Source of the DNA: Bacillota bacterium
Lineage (GTDB): Bacteria; Bacillota; Clostridia; Christensenellales; CAG-138
Assembly (NCBI GenBank): GCA_023435855.1
Contig: JAEZLG010000113.1
Span: forward strand, 1-9,352
DNA: 9,352 bases
Reading direction: 5' to 3'
Shown in pieces: positions 1 through 6,309 of this stretch. Each line of letters begins with the position of its first letter. Position 1 is the first letter of the stretch. Position numbers and translations under genes: made by a program. The notes beneath the pieces were generated by a model. That model ran no database searches. It saw only the letters and a program-made list of their open reading frames with translations, and was not told the origin of the DNA.

Positions 1-473
1 ACTATAAGGTGTATTATCCGCTCGAGTTTTACGCCACCTATTTCACCGTACGCGCGGACGCTTTTGATATTGCTTATGCTTCGGGCGGTGCCGATATGGT
101 GCTAAAGCGCATCAAGGACATGCGCAAAAACGAAAACGAGCTTGAGCAAAAGCAAAAGGATCTCATCACGATCCTTGAGGTGGTATACGAGATGAACCTC
201 AGGGGTATTGAACTTCTCGATGTGGATTTATATAAATCCGCCGCCAAGGAAATTAAAATAGAAAACGGAGCCATTCGCCCGCCGTTTCTCGCGGTTGCCG
301 GGGTTGGCGAAAATGCCGCGGAGGGTATTGCAAAGGCACAAAACGGACACCCCTATGCCTCGATTGAAGAGTTTCGCATGCGCACGCGCGCAAACAGCGC
401 GGTCGTTAAAAATCTATGCGATGTGGGCTGTTTAAACGATCTTCCGGAAACAAACCAGTTGAGTTTGTTTTAA
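1..473 (+). CDS. polC: DNA polymerase III alpha subunit, PolC type, C-terminal fragment
   Basis: This is the last part (about 156 codons) of the replicative polymerase of low-GC Gram-positive bacteria; the gene is open at the left edge (frame begins at base 3) and ends with TAA at 471-473. The fragment reads YYPLEFYATYFTVRAD, matching the PolC segment just after the palm and fingers, then a helical stretch with DLYKS, PPF, a helix-hairpin-helix-like GVGENAAEGIAKA, and ends in NQLSLF. That ending fits a QLxLF sliding-clamp-binding motif, as expected for the PolC C-terminus. A GTG at base 9 is internal, not a start. PolC copies the chromosome at the fork with the beta clamp. In clostridia polC often lies directly upstream of rimP, as here. 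No strong terminator with a T-run follows it, so read-through into the rimP operon is possible. Identification is secure; the catalytic part lies outside the window. Confidence 0.96.
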   Translation, partial: YKVYYPLEFYATYFTVRADAFDIAYASGGADMVLKRIKDMRKNENELEQKQKDLITILEVVYEMNLRGIELLDVDLYKSAAKEIKIENGAIRPPFLAVAGVGENAAEGIAKAQNGHPYASIEEFRMRTRANSAVVKNLCDVGCLNDLPETNQLSLF

Positions 474-494
474 AATAAATTGCCCCCGTAGACC

Positions 495-526
495 GTAGGC
501 GCGGATAGCATCCGCCTGCGTAAACC
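495..526 (+). repeat. Palindromic intergenic repeat, module A, copy 1
   Basis: The sequence contains the perfect 6-bp stem GCGGAT-AGC-ATCCGC (501-515), flanked by GTAGGC on the left and TGCGTAAACC on the right. The same arrangement, with GTAGGGGCGGAT, loop AGT, ATCCGCCCG and TAAACC, occurs at 6390-6419. Conservation of both the stem and the TAAACC flank, but with substitutions, points to two diverged members of a dispersed family rather than chance. There is no T-run, so it is not a convincing intrinsic terminator for polC. Function is unknown. Confidence 0.6.
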
Positions 527-552
527 ACCGGCCGTTGTTATTACCCAACACA

Positions 553-578
553 GCGGGATGTGGGCATCCCGCCCTACG
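553..578 (+). repeat. Palindromic intergenic repeat, module B, copy 1
   Basis: A perfect 8-bp stem GCGGGATG-TGGG-CATCCCGC (553-572) is followed by CCTACG. Read on the opposite strand it becomes CGTAGGGCGGGATG, which matches the + strand at 6432-6444 beside module A copy 2. Outside the stem, the reverse complement here also shares a TAACAACG tail with the copy at 6462-6469. Module B is therefore inverted relative to the second locus while module A keeps its orientation. No T-run follows. Likely a small dispersed element or part of one; function unknown. Confidence 0.55.
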
Positions 579-629
579 CTGACTTCTACCGATTGGTCTC
601 ATGTTGCATTTATTCCCCAAACATAATGC

Positions 630-659
630 TTGCTATTTTGGAGACAACTATGGTATAAT
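630..659 (+). promoter_or_regulatory. Probable sigma-A promoter of the rimP-nusA-infB operon
   Basis: A consensus TATAAT at 654-659 is preceded by TG at 651-652, giving an extended -10 element. A weak -35 match, TTGCTA at 630-635 (4 of 6), lies 18 bp upstream. Transcription would start near 665-667, leaving a leader of about 75 nt before the rimP start. This is the only convincing promoter I found in the window. The extended -10 probably compensates for the weak -35. Confidence 0.72.
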
Positions 660-670
660 TCTTGCGTTGA

Positions 671-683
671 CGGCTTCATGCCG
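671..683 (+). other. Small leader hairpin near the predicted 5' end of the mRNA
   Basis: CGGC-TTCAT-GCCG forms a 4-bp stem with a 5-nt loop, only a few bases from the predicted 5' end of the rimP leader. It may stabilise the 5' end or be part of a larger leader fold with the attenuator hairpin. On its own the stem is short and could be chance. Confidence 0.35.
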
Positions 684-695
684 AGTTGGTAGCAA

Positions 696-727
696 AAAGA
701 GTGGGCGTAATCCCACTCTTTCGTTTT
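696..727 (+). terminator. Leader attenuator: intrinsic terminator with weak T-tract before rimP
   Basis: AAAGAGTGGG-CGTAAT-CCCACTCTTT is a perfect 10-bp stem with a 6-nt loop (696-721). It is followed by CG and then TTTT (724-727), so the T-tract is interrupted. It lies between the promoter and the rimP ribosome binding site, where it can only act as a premature terminator or as a 5' structure controlling the operon. Weak T-tracts are typical of NusA-stimulated terminators, and NusA-dependent attenuation of the operon encoding NusA has been reported in Bacillus subtilis. Autoregulation by NusA is therefore a reasonable inference. An mRNA-stabilising hairpin is the main alternative. Confidence 0.65.
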
Positions 728-742
728 GAGCAGGAGGGTTTT

Positions 743-1198
743 TTGCGCACAACCGAAACCGTGGACGCGCTTTTGCGCCCCGAAATCGCCTCTTTGGGCT
801 ATGAGCTCGACGAGGTGGAATATAAAAAAGAGCAGGGAAACTGGGTACTCACACTGTACCTCGATTCGGACAAACCCATTACCATCGATGACTGCGAGCG
901 GGTTAGCCGCGCTGTGGAACCCATTTTAGATGCGGCGGACCCCATCGAGCAGGCCTATTATTTAAGCGTTTCTTCCATAGGTCTTGACAGGCCTCTCAAA
1001 AAGGATAAGGATTTTTTACGCAATCTCAATAAGCCACTCGACGTCAGGCTTTATGTACCCATCAACAAGAAAAAAGAATATACGGGAACGCTTTTAAGCT
1101 TCGACGAGGAAAGCTTCACGCTTCAGGTAAAAGGCGGCGCGGAGCTCACCATCAAGCGCAAAGATGCGTCAAGCGTAAAGCCGCATTTGGATTTTTAA
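743..1198 (+). CDS. rimP: Ribosome maturation factor RimP
   Basis: RimP (YlxS, 151 aa) binds the free 30S subunit and helps assemble its head region around S12. The N-terminal alpha-beta domain (about 1-78) contains ELDEVEYKKEQGNWVLTLYLDSD, and the SH3-like C-terminal domain (about 84-151) begins at DRPLKKDKDF, both as in the family. I chose the TTG at 743 because AGGAGGG lies at 732-738, 4 nt upstream, and the protein then begins exactly where Bacillus RimP does. The frame is open back to 686, but an upstream start would lie within the terminator-like hairpin and add 19 unrelated residues. The usual SSPG turn before (L/E)DRPL reads SSIG here (Ile79). It is the first gene after the operon promoter and its leader, 31 bases ahead of nusA. 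Identification is firm. Confidence 0.95.
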   Translation: MRTTETVDALLRPEIASLGYELDEVEYKKEQGNWVLTLYLDSDKPITIDDCERVSRAVEPILDAADPIEQAYYLSVSSIGLDRPLKKDKDFLRNLNKPLDVRLYVPINKKKEYTGTLLSFDEESFTLQVKGGAELTIKRKDASSVKPHLDF

Positions 1199-1229
1199 AT
1201 ATTTGATATAAAGCAAGGGAGAGAACACC

Positions 1230-2333
1230 ATGAATGCCGATTTTATCGAGGCGCTCAACCAAATAGAAAAGGACAGAAAGATCAGCAAGGATATTCTTAT
1301 CGATGCGTTCGAATCCGCTCTGATTGCCGCCTACAAGCGCAATTCCGGCTCGTCGGGCAATGTGCGCGCGGTGGTTGACAGGGATACGGGCGAGGTGCAG
1401 ATATTTGCCTCCAAAACGGTCGTAGAGATTATGGAAAACCCGCATGTTGAAATTTCCCTTGAAAAGGCGCGTGCTATCAACCACCTCTATGAGGTGGGCG
1501 ACGTGCTCGAAGAGGAGATAAGCCCCAAGACATTTGGACGCATCGCAGCGCAGACCGCCAAACAGGTGGTTGTACAGCGCATCCGCGAGGCCGAGCGCGG
1601 CGTTATTTTCGAGGAATTCGTGGAAAAGGAAAACGAGGTCTTGACGGCCATCGTGCAGCGCGCCGAGAAAAACGGCGTGTACGTAGAGCTTGGCCGTACC
1701 GACGGTCTTATCGCCGCCAACGAGACCATCCCGGGCGAGGAATATAACACGAGCGACCGTATTAAGGTGTATGTGCTCGAGGTCAGGAAAACCAACAAGG
1801 GCCCGCAGGTGCTTGTTTCGCGTACACACCCGGGGCTTGTGAAGCGCCTCTTTGAGCTTGAAGTACCGGAAATTCAAACGGGCGTTGTGCAGATTAAATC
1901 CATCGCTCGCGAAGCAGGCTTCCGCACGAAGGTAGCCGTACATTCAACCGACTCTCAGGTAGATGCCGTAGGCGCGTGCGTCGGCCAAAAAGGTATCCGC
2001 GTGGAACGCATCGTAAGTGAACTGCACAACGAAAAAATCGATATCATCGAGTGGGACAGTGACTCTGCCGTATATATCGCCAAGGCATTGAGCCCTGCCC
2101 GCGTTTTAATGGTATATATCAACGAAGATGAAAAGGCTGCCAAGGTTATCGTTCCTGACAATCAGCTTTCGCTTGCCATCGGCAAGGAAGGCCAGAACGT
2201 GCGCCTCGCGGCGAAGCTGACCGGCTGGAAGATCGACATCAAGAGCCAGTCCCAGGCCGAGCAGGAAGTAGACCTGTACGCTCCCGAGGCTGAACCGGAG
2301 CAGGAAATAGACGAGGATAACATCGAGGAGTAA
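1230..2333 (+). CDS. nusA: Transcription termination/antitermination protein NusA
   Basis: NusA (367 aa) binds RNA polymerase near the RNA exit channel and promotes pausing, hairpin-dependent termination and, in rRNA operons, antitermination. Domains in order: polymerase-binding N-terminal domain (about 1-125), S1 domain (about 133-200, with NGVYVELGRTDGLI), KH1 (about 228-280, with VGQKGIRVERIVSEL) and KH2 (about 303-345, with NQLSLAIGKEGQNVRLAAKLTG). Both KH G-x-x-G loops, GQKG and GKEG, are present. It ends in an acidic tail (346-367) and lacks the C-terminal repeats of gamma-proteobacterial NusA, as is normal for Firmicutes, where the protein is about 370 aa. The ATG is preceded by AAGGGAGAG at 1215-1223. 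Its own leader hairpin upstream of rimP is a plausible target of feedback control. Complete, nothing missing. Confidence 0.98.
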   Translation: MNADFIEALNQIEKDRKISKDILIDAFESALIAAYKRNSGSSGNVRAVVDRDTGEVQIFASKTVVEIMENPHVEISLEKARAINHLYEVGDVLEEEISPKTFGRIAAQTAKQVVVQRIREAERGVIFEEFVEKENEVLTAIVQRAEKNGVYVELGRTDGLIAANETIPGEEYNTSDRIKVYVLEVRKTNKGPQVLVSRTHPGLVKRLFELEVPEIQTGVVQIKSIAREAGFRTKVAVHSTDSQVDAVGACVGQKGIRVERIVSELHNEKIDIIEWDSDSAVYIAKALSPARVLMVYINEDEKAAKVIVPDNQLSLAIGKEGQNVRLAAKLTGWKIDIKSQSQAEQEVDLYAPEAEPEQEIDEDNIEE

Positions 2334-2367
2334 CAAACGGCGGAGAATAACGTTAAGAGGATTGCCG

Positions 2368-2640
2368 ATGATACAAAAAAAGGTACCGCTGCGCATGTGC
2401 GTGGGGTGCAGGCAGATGCGCCCGAAAAAAGAACTTCTTCGGATTGTACGTACGCCCGAGGGAGAGGTTAAGGCCGACAGGACGGGCCGCGCATCCGGAA
2501 GGGGCGCGTACATCTGCAAAAACATAGAATGTTTGGAGAAGGCAAAAAAGATTCGCGCCTTGGAGCGCGCGCTCGAACATGCCGTGGATAGCGAAGTGTT
2601 TGAGCGCCTCAAAGAGGAGGTCGCGCTTGCCGACGGATGA
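2368..2640 (+). CDS. rnpM: YlxR-family RNA-binding protein (RNase P modulator RnpM)
   Basis: This 90-aa protein belongs to the YlxR (DUF448) family, found between nusA and infB in many bacteria. The B. subtilis member has been renamed RnpM because it binds RNase P RNA and modulates RNase P activity. Hallmarks seen are PLRMCVGCRQM at 7-17 (Cys11 and Cys14) and GRASGRGAYIC at 40-50, followed by Cys55. The ATG at 2368 is chosen because TAAGAGG at 2354-2360 is 7 nt upstream; the in-frame TTG at 2362 is too close to it. The last 14 bases overlap the next gene, so translation is probably coupled. The family is certain; the RNase P role is by homology. Confidence 0.93.
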   Translation: MIQKKVPLRMCVGCRQMRPKKELLRIVRTPEGEVKADRTGRASGRGAYICKNIECLEKAKKIRALERALEHAVDSEVFERLKEEVALADG

Positions 2641-2944
2641 AAAGATAAAAAGCGCACTTGGTTTTTCCATGCGCTCGGGAAACCTTCTTGCGGGTGACTT
2701 CGCCTGTGAGAATGCCGTAAAAAAGGGCAAAGCAAAGCTTGTGGCGCTCGATACGGACGCATCGATCAAAACCAAGGAAAGGTACACGGCTCTTTGTGAA
2801 AGGGCAAATATACCGCTCGTGCTCGTTTCGGGCATGGGGGAAGCGGTCGGGAAGCCCGGCCGTATGATAGCAGCGGTCACGGACGCATCATTCGCGCGGA
2901 TGGTCGGCGAAGCTTATGTTAATATGCACGGGGGTAATGATTGA
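2627..2944 (+). CDS. ylxQ: L7Ae/L30e-like kink-turn RNA-binding protein YlxQ
   Basis: This 105-aa protein is of the ribosomal L7Ae/L30e/S12e/Gadd45 family. B. subtilis YlxQ has been shown to bind kink-turn RNA, but its cellular role is unclear. Features seen are LGFSMRSGNLLAGDFACENAV with KKGKAKLVALDTDAS, a typical L7Ae-like N-terminal half, then IPLVLVSGMGEAVGKPGRMIAAVTD near the C-terminus. I chose TTG at 2627 because AAGAGGAGG at 2612-2620 lies 6 nt upstream and the preceding in-frame ATG (2579) has no such site and would overlap rnpM by 62 bases. The start overlaps the rnpM stop by 14 bases, and the stop TGA (2942-2944) directly abuts the infB ATG. All of this suggests coupled translation. 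The family is clear; the exact start is likely. Confidence 0.9.
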   Translation: MPTDEKIKSALGFSMRSGNLLAGDFACENAVKKGKAKLVALDTDASIKTKERYTALCERANIPLVLVSGMGEAVGKPGRMIAAVTDASFARMVGEAYVNMHGGND

Positions 2945-5900
2945 ATGGCAAAAGTCAAGGTCAACGATTTCGCAAAGGAGCTTGAGGCGCAGGCCGCAGA
3001 GCTATTTGAGCGCATAAAGAAAACGCAGGGCGACGTAAGCGATGCGCTTCAAAACGTGCGCCGCGCCGAAGGAAAGCTCAAGGAAAAGGAGGAGGTCGAG
3101 CGCAAGGAGCGCATCGAGCGCGAGAGAAAAGAGCGCTTGATGGAGGTCCTCAATTCCGACGTAGACCTTGCCTTCCATGTGGGAGCGCACGATCATGACG
3201 AAGCGGAGGAAAAGCCTGCCGCTAAAAAGATTGATAAAAAGGCAGAACCTAAGGTTGAGCAAGCGGAAGCACCTGTTATTAAGGCGGAGGAAGTACCTGT
3301 CGCCAAAAAGGCAGAACCTAAGGCTGAGCCTAAGATAGAGCAAAAAGTAGAGGAAGCAGCACCCGTAAAGGCGGAACCCGCAGCAGCGGAGGTGCAAAAG
3401 CCAAAGGCCGTAGAGCCCGAGGCTGAAGCGAAGCCGGAGACGGAAAAGAGCGCTGCGCCCGGCGGCTACCAGGCACACCGCATAGATACACCCGTACAGG
3501 GAGGACAGAATGCACCGCGAGGCCAATATGGCCAACAAGGTGGTTACCAGCAGCGTCCGCAGGGTCAGGGCCAACAGGGCGGCTACCAGCAGCGTCCGCA
3601 GGGTCAAGGCCAACAGGGCGGCTACCAGCAGCGTCCGCAGGGCCAGGGCCAGCAGGGCGGCTATCAGCAGCGTCCGCAGGGTCAAGGCCAGCAGGGCGGC
3701 TACCAACCGCGTCCGCAGGGCCAAGGCCAACAGGGTGGTTACCAGCAGCGTCCGCAGGGCCAGGGCCAGCAGGGCGGCTATCAGCCGCGTCCGCAGGGCC
3801 AGTACGGCCAGGCAGGGCAAACCGGCGGCTATCAGCAACGCCCGCAGGGCCAAGGCCAACAGGGCGGTTATCAGCCGCGTCCGCAAGGCCAATATGGCCA
3901 ACAAGGCGGTTACCAGCAGCGTCCGCAGGGACAGTATGGCCAACAAGGCGGCTACCAGCAGCGCCCGCAGGGAACAGGCGGCTACCAGCAGCGTCCGCAA
4001 GGCCAATTTGGCCAGGGCGGTGGATATCAGCAAAGGCAGGGCGGCTATTCTCAGGGCGGTTATCAGCAGAGACAAGGCGGCTTCTCGCAGGGTGGCTTCG
4101 ATAAGGATAAAGACAGCAAGCCCGGTTTTGACAGGCAACGTCCGCAGCAAAGCCGTACAGGTGCTCCCCGCGGCGGCGCAGGTGCCATTACACCCGTGCA
4201 GACCAAGGAGCGCGTGAGCAATTACGACCCCTCAAAGGGTGCGTATCAACGCACACGCGACGAGGAGCGCAAGGCCAAAAACAAAAAGACCATCCTTAGG
4301 GAGTCGGCACCCGCCGTACCCGGCAGGACGGCAAACTGGGATGACGACACGGCAGGCACCCGCAGGAGCGCTAGGCGTAAAATCCAGGCACCTGTGAAGA
4401 GGCCGGAACCCGTCGTTATCGAAAAGGCGGTTATGACAACGGAAACCATTACGGTAAAGGATTTGTCCGAAAAGATCGGCAAGCCCGCAGCGGAGATCAT
4501 CAAGAAGCTTTTCAAGATGGGTGTATTGGCGACCATCAACCAAGATCTCGATTACGATACCTGCGCGCTTGTAGCGGCGGACTATAACATAGAGCTCGAA
4601 TACCAGCTCACAAAGACATTTGAAGACGTTTTGCAGGAGAGCAGCGACGAAACGGATGATAAGGAAAACCTCATTGTCCGCCCGCCGGTCATCACCATCA
4701 TGGGCCACGTCGACCACGGCAAAACCTCGCTTTTGGATGCTATTCGACACACCGAAGTCGCCGAGGGCGAAGCGGGCGGCATTACACAGCATATAGGCGC
4801 GTACACGGTCACGAGAAACGGAAGGCAGATTACCTTCATCGATACCCCGGGCCATGAAGCGTTTACCGCCATGCGCTCGCGCGGCGCACAGGTGACGGAT
4901 ATCGTTATCCTAGTCGTAGCGGCGGACGACGGTATCAAACCGCAGACGGTGGAAGCAATCAACCACGCCAAGGCGGCGGAGGTACCTATTGTAGTCGCCA
5001 TTAATAAGATCGACCGCCCCGGTGCAGATCCGGAGAGCGTAAAGCAGCAGCTTACCGAGCACGGCCTTGTTTCTGAGGAATGGGGCGGCGATACCATTTG
5101 CGTGCCCGTCAGCGCCAAAACGGGCGAAAACCTCAACTCGCTTCTTGAAATGGTGCTTCTGCTTGCCGACGTGAAGGAACTTAAGGCCAACCCCGATCGC
5201 ATGGCACGCGGCACCATCATCGAAGCCGAACTCGACAAGGGTCGCGGCCCCGTCGCAACGGTACTCGTGCAAAACGGCACCCTCAAGATCGGCGATCCCA
5301 TCGTCGCGGGCACGGCTTACGGCCGCGTACGCGCCATGATGGACGATAAGGGCAGGCGCGTAACGACCGCAGGCCCGAGCCAGCCCGTAGAGGTACTTGG
5401 CTTCTCCGAAGTGCCGGCAGCCGGCGATATGATGAACGTTTCCGAGATCGACAAGCTCTCGCGCAACGTCGCGGAGGAGCGCCGCGTCAAGCAGAAGACC
5501 GAGCAGCTTAAAAACTTCTCCAAGGTCACGCTGGACGATCTGTTCAGCCAGATCGAGGAGGGTCAGGTAAAAGACCTCAACATCATCGTAAAGGCCGACG
5601 TGCAGGGCAGCGCTGAGGCGGTGAAGACGGCGCTCGAAAAGCTCAGCAAAGAAGAGGTCCGCGTGCGCTGCATCCACAGCGGCGTAGGTGCCATCACGGG
5701 TTCGGATATCATGTTCGCCTCTGCGTCAAACGCCATCATCATTGGCTTTAACGTGCGTCCGGACGCGCAAGCGCGCGCTACCATGGACCGAGAAAAAGTA
5801 GATGTACGCTTCTACGATATCATCTACAAGGCCACCGAGGATGTGGAGCGTGCCATGAAGGGCATGTTCAAGCCCGTATACAAGGAAGTGGAGCTTGGCC

Positions 5901-6175
5901 GCGCATCGGTCCGCAACACCTTCAAGGTCACAGGCGTAGGCACCATAGCAGGTTCCTATGTGCAAGACGGCAAGGTCGCGAGAAACGCGCAAGCGCGCGT
6001 TGTGCGCGACGGCGTTGTGGTATTCGACGGCAAAATCGGCTCCCTCAAACGCTTTAAGGATGATGCCCGCGAAGTGGCTGCCGGCTACGAGTGCGGCATA
6101 GGCTTTGATAACTTCAACGACATTAAAGAAGGCGACGTTATTGAGGCTTATTTGATGGAGGAAGTGAAACGCTGA
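2945..6175 (+). CDS. infB: Translation initiation factor IF-2 with a long Gln/Gly repeat insert
   Basis: IF-2 (1076 aa) is the GTPase that places fMet-tRNA on the 30S subunit and promotes joining of the 50S. Layout: residues 1-45 weakly resemble the IF2_N domain (MAKVKVNDFAKELE); 46-67 Arg/Glu/Lys-rich, probably helical; 85-170 Lys/Glu/Ala/Pro-rich; 199-385 Gly/Gln/Tyr/Arg repeats; about 386-495 basic linker; about 496-560 second IF2_N domain; then the GTPase domain with GHVDHGKT (587-594), GGIT (611-614), DTPGH (633-637), NKID (687-690) and SAKTG (723-727). Domains II, III (KADVQGSAEAVK) and C2 follow. In the fMet-binding C2 domain, KRFK and YECG are present but the usual IAGC reads IAGS (Ser1004). 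At about 1076 aa it is much longer than the roughly 720 aa of B. subtilis IF-2, mainly because of the repeats and linkers. The ATG abuts the ylxQ stop. Confidence 0.98.
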   Translation: MAKVKVNDFAKELEAQAAELFERIKKTQGDVSDALQNVRRAEGKLKEKEEVERKERIERERKERLMEVLNSDVDLAFHVGAHDHDEAEEKPAAKKIDKKAEPKVEQAEAPVIKAEEVPVAKKAEPKAEPKIEQKVEEAAPVKAEPAAAEVQKPKAVEPEAEAKPETEKSAAPGGYQAHRIDTPVQGGQNAPRGQYGQQGGYQQRPQGQGQQGGYQQRPQGQGQQGGYQQRPQGQGQQGGYQQRPQGQGQQGGYQPRPQGQGQQGGYQQRPQGQGQQGGYQPRPQGQYGQAGQTGGYQQRPQGQGQQGGYQPRPQGQYGQQGGYQQRPQGQYGQQGGYQQRPQGTGGYQQRPQGQFGQGGGYQQRQGGYSQGGYQQRQGGFSQGGFDKDKDSKPGFDRQRPQQSRTGAPRGGAGAITPVQTKERVSNYDPSKGAYQRTRDEERKAKNKKTILRESAPAVPGRTANWDDDTAGTRRSARRKIQAPVKRPEPVVIEKAVMTTETITVKDLSEKIGKPAAEIIKKLFKMGVLATINQDLDYDTCALVAADYNIELEYQLTKTFEDVLQESSDETDDKENLIVRPPVITIMGHVDHGKTSLLDAIRHTEVAEGEAGGITQHIGAYTVTRNGRQITFIDTPGHEAFTAMRSRGAQVTDIVILVVAADDGIKPQTVEAINHAKAAEVPIVVAINKIDRPGADPESVKQQLTEHGLVSEEWGGDTICVPVSAKTGENLNSLLEMVLLLADVKELKANPDRMARGTIIEAELDKGRGPVATVLVQNGTLKIGDPIVAGTAYGRVRAMMDDKGRRVTTAGPSQPVEVLGFSEVPAAGDMMNVSEIDKLSRNVAEERRVKQKTEQLKNFSKVTLDDLFSQIEEGQVKDLNIIVKADVQGSAEAVKTALEKLSKEEVRVRCIHSGVGAITGSDIMFASASNAIIIGFNVRPDAQARATMDREKVDVRFYDIIYKATEDVERAMKGMFKPVYKEVELGRASVRNTFKVTGVGTIAGSYVQDGKVARNAQARVVRDGVVVFDGKIGSLKRFKDDAREVAAGYECGIGFDNFNDIKEGDVIEAYLMEEVKR
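3236..3323 (+). repeat. Imperfect direct repeats encoding AEPK motifs in IF-2
   Basis: A 19-base block beginning AAAAAGGCAGAACC occurs identically at 3236-3254 and 3305-3323, both in the infB frame and both encoding KKAEPK. Further AEPK and VEP variants follow. This is a Lys/Glu/Ala/Pro-rich disordered stretch that probably grew by local duplication. Confidence 0.6.
3539..4099 (+). repeat. In-frame 39-bp tandem repeats coding for a Gln/Gly/Tyr/Arg domain
   Basis: The core unit is 39 bp and encodes GGYQQRPQGQGQQ. Units 1-6 start at 3539, 3578, 3617, 3656, 3695 and 3734. Variant units start at 3773, 3824, 3863, 3905, 3947 and 3977, with QYG or QFG inserts; shorter GGYQQRQ, GGYSQ and GGFSQ units follow to 4099. 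Twelve units contain GGYQ(Q/P)RPQG. Among units 1-6 the only amino acid change I see is Gln to Pro at position 5 (CAG to CCG); the other differences are silent third-base changes (CAG/CAA, GGC/GGT, TAC/TAT). Because the period is a multiple of three, other frames also stay open, giving false long reading frames. Confidence 0.95.
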
Positions 6176-6182
6176 CGCGTTT

Positions 6183-6212
6183 TCGCGGTAATGGCTGCGG
6201 CCATTTCCGCGA
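6183..6212. repeat. Inverted repeat just after infB
   Basis: A 13-position stem with one mismatch (T-T at 6189/6206) and the 4-nt loop TGCG lies 7 bases after the infB stop; arms are TCGCGG-T-AATGGC and GCCATT-T-CCGCGA. The T-run is upstream rather than downstream, so it is not a standard terminator. It could act as a 3' stabilising or processing hairpin. Confidence 0.6.
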
Positions 6213-6229
6213 GGTCGCTGCGGCGGGTT

Positions 6230-6280
6230 TCACACGGTTTGCCTAAAATGCTGCGCATTTCCGGGCGGCAAACTGTGAGA
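6230..6280. repeat. Long inverted repeat enclosing a second hairpin
   Basis: The outer arms are 6230-6243 (ending ACGGTTTGCC) and 6267-6280 (beginning GGCAAACTGT), with one G-T wobble and one mismatch. Inside, AAATGC-TGC-GCATTT (6246-6260) is a perfect 6-bp hairpin with a 3-base loop. The nested design looks like an element inserted in, or built upon, another palindrome. No coding role. Confidence 0.55.
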
Positions 6281-6285
6281 TGAAA

Positions 6286-6302
6286 GAAATCCTCCGGATT
6301 TC
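6286..6302. repeat. Short perfect inverted repeat
   Basis: GAAATCC-TCC-GGATTTC is a perfect 7-bp stem with a 3-base loop. It sits directly after the nested hairpin and before the next one at 6310-6330, part of the run of palindromes in this spacer. Confidence 0.55.
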
Positions 6303-6309
6303 AATCCGT

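Noticed and set aside
495..578. CRISPR-like array in the polC-rimP spacer
   Set aside because: Only two different palindromic modules are present, with no regular spacing and no repeated unit-spacer pattern.
686..742. Upstream TTG at 686 as the rimP start
   Set aside because: It would place the terminator-like hairpin inside the gene and add 19 residues not found in RimP. No binding site precedes it, while 743 has AGGAGGG.
1152..1943. 263-codon - strand frame across nusA
   Set aside because: NusA on the + strand is full length with all domains; the opposite frame is a codon-bias shadow without recognisable motifs.
3002..4150. Open 382-codon frame on the - strand with Leu/Ala-rich repeats, looking like a membrane protein
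   Set aside because: It is the reverse reading of the infB repeat. The 39-bp period keeps frames open, and there is no start signal or homology; infB explains the region fully.
3510..4217. 235-codon + frame with basic SSVRRVKANRAA repeats inside infB
   Set aside because: It is a frame-shifted reading of the same tandem repeats. It continues only as long as the repeats do, and infB is clearly the coding frame.
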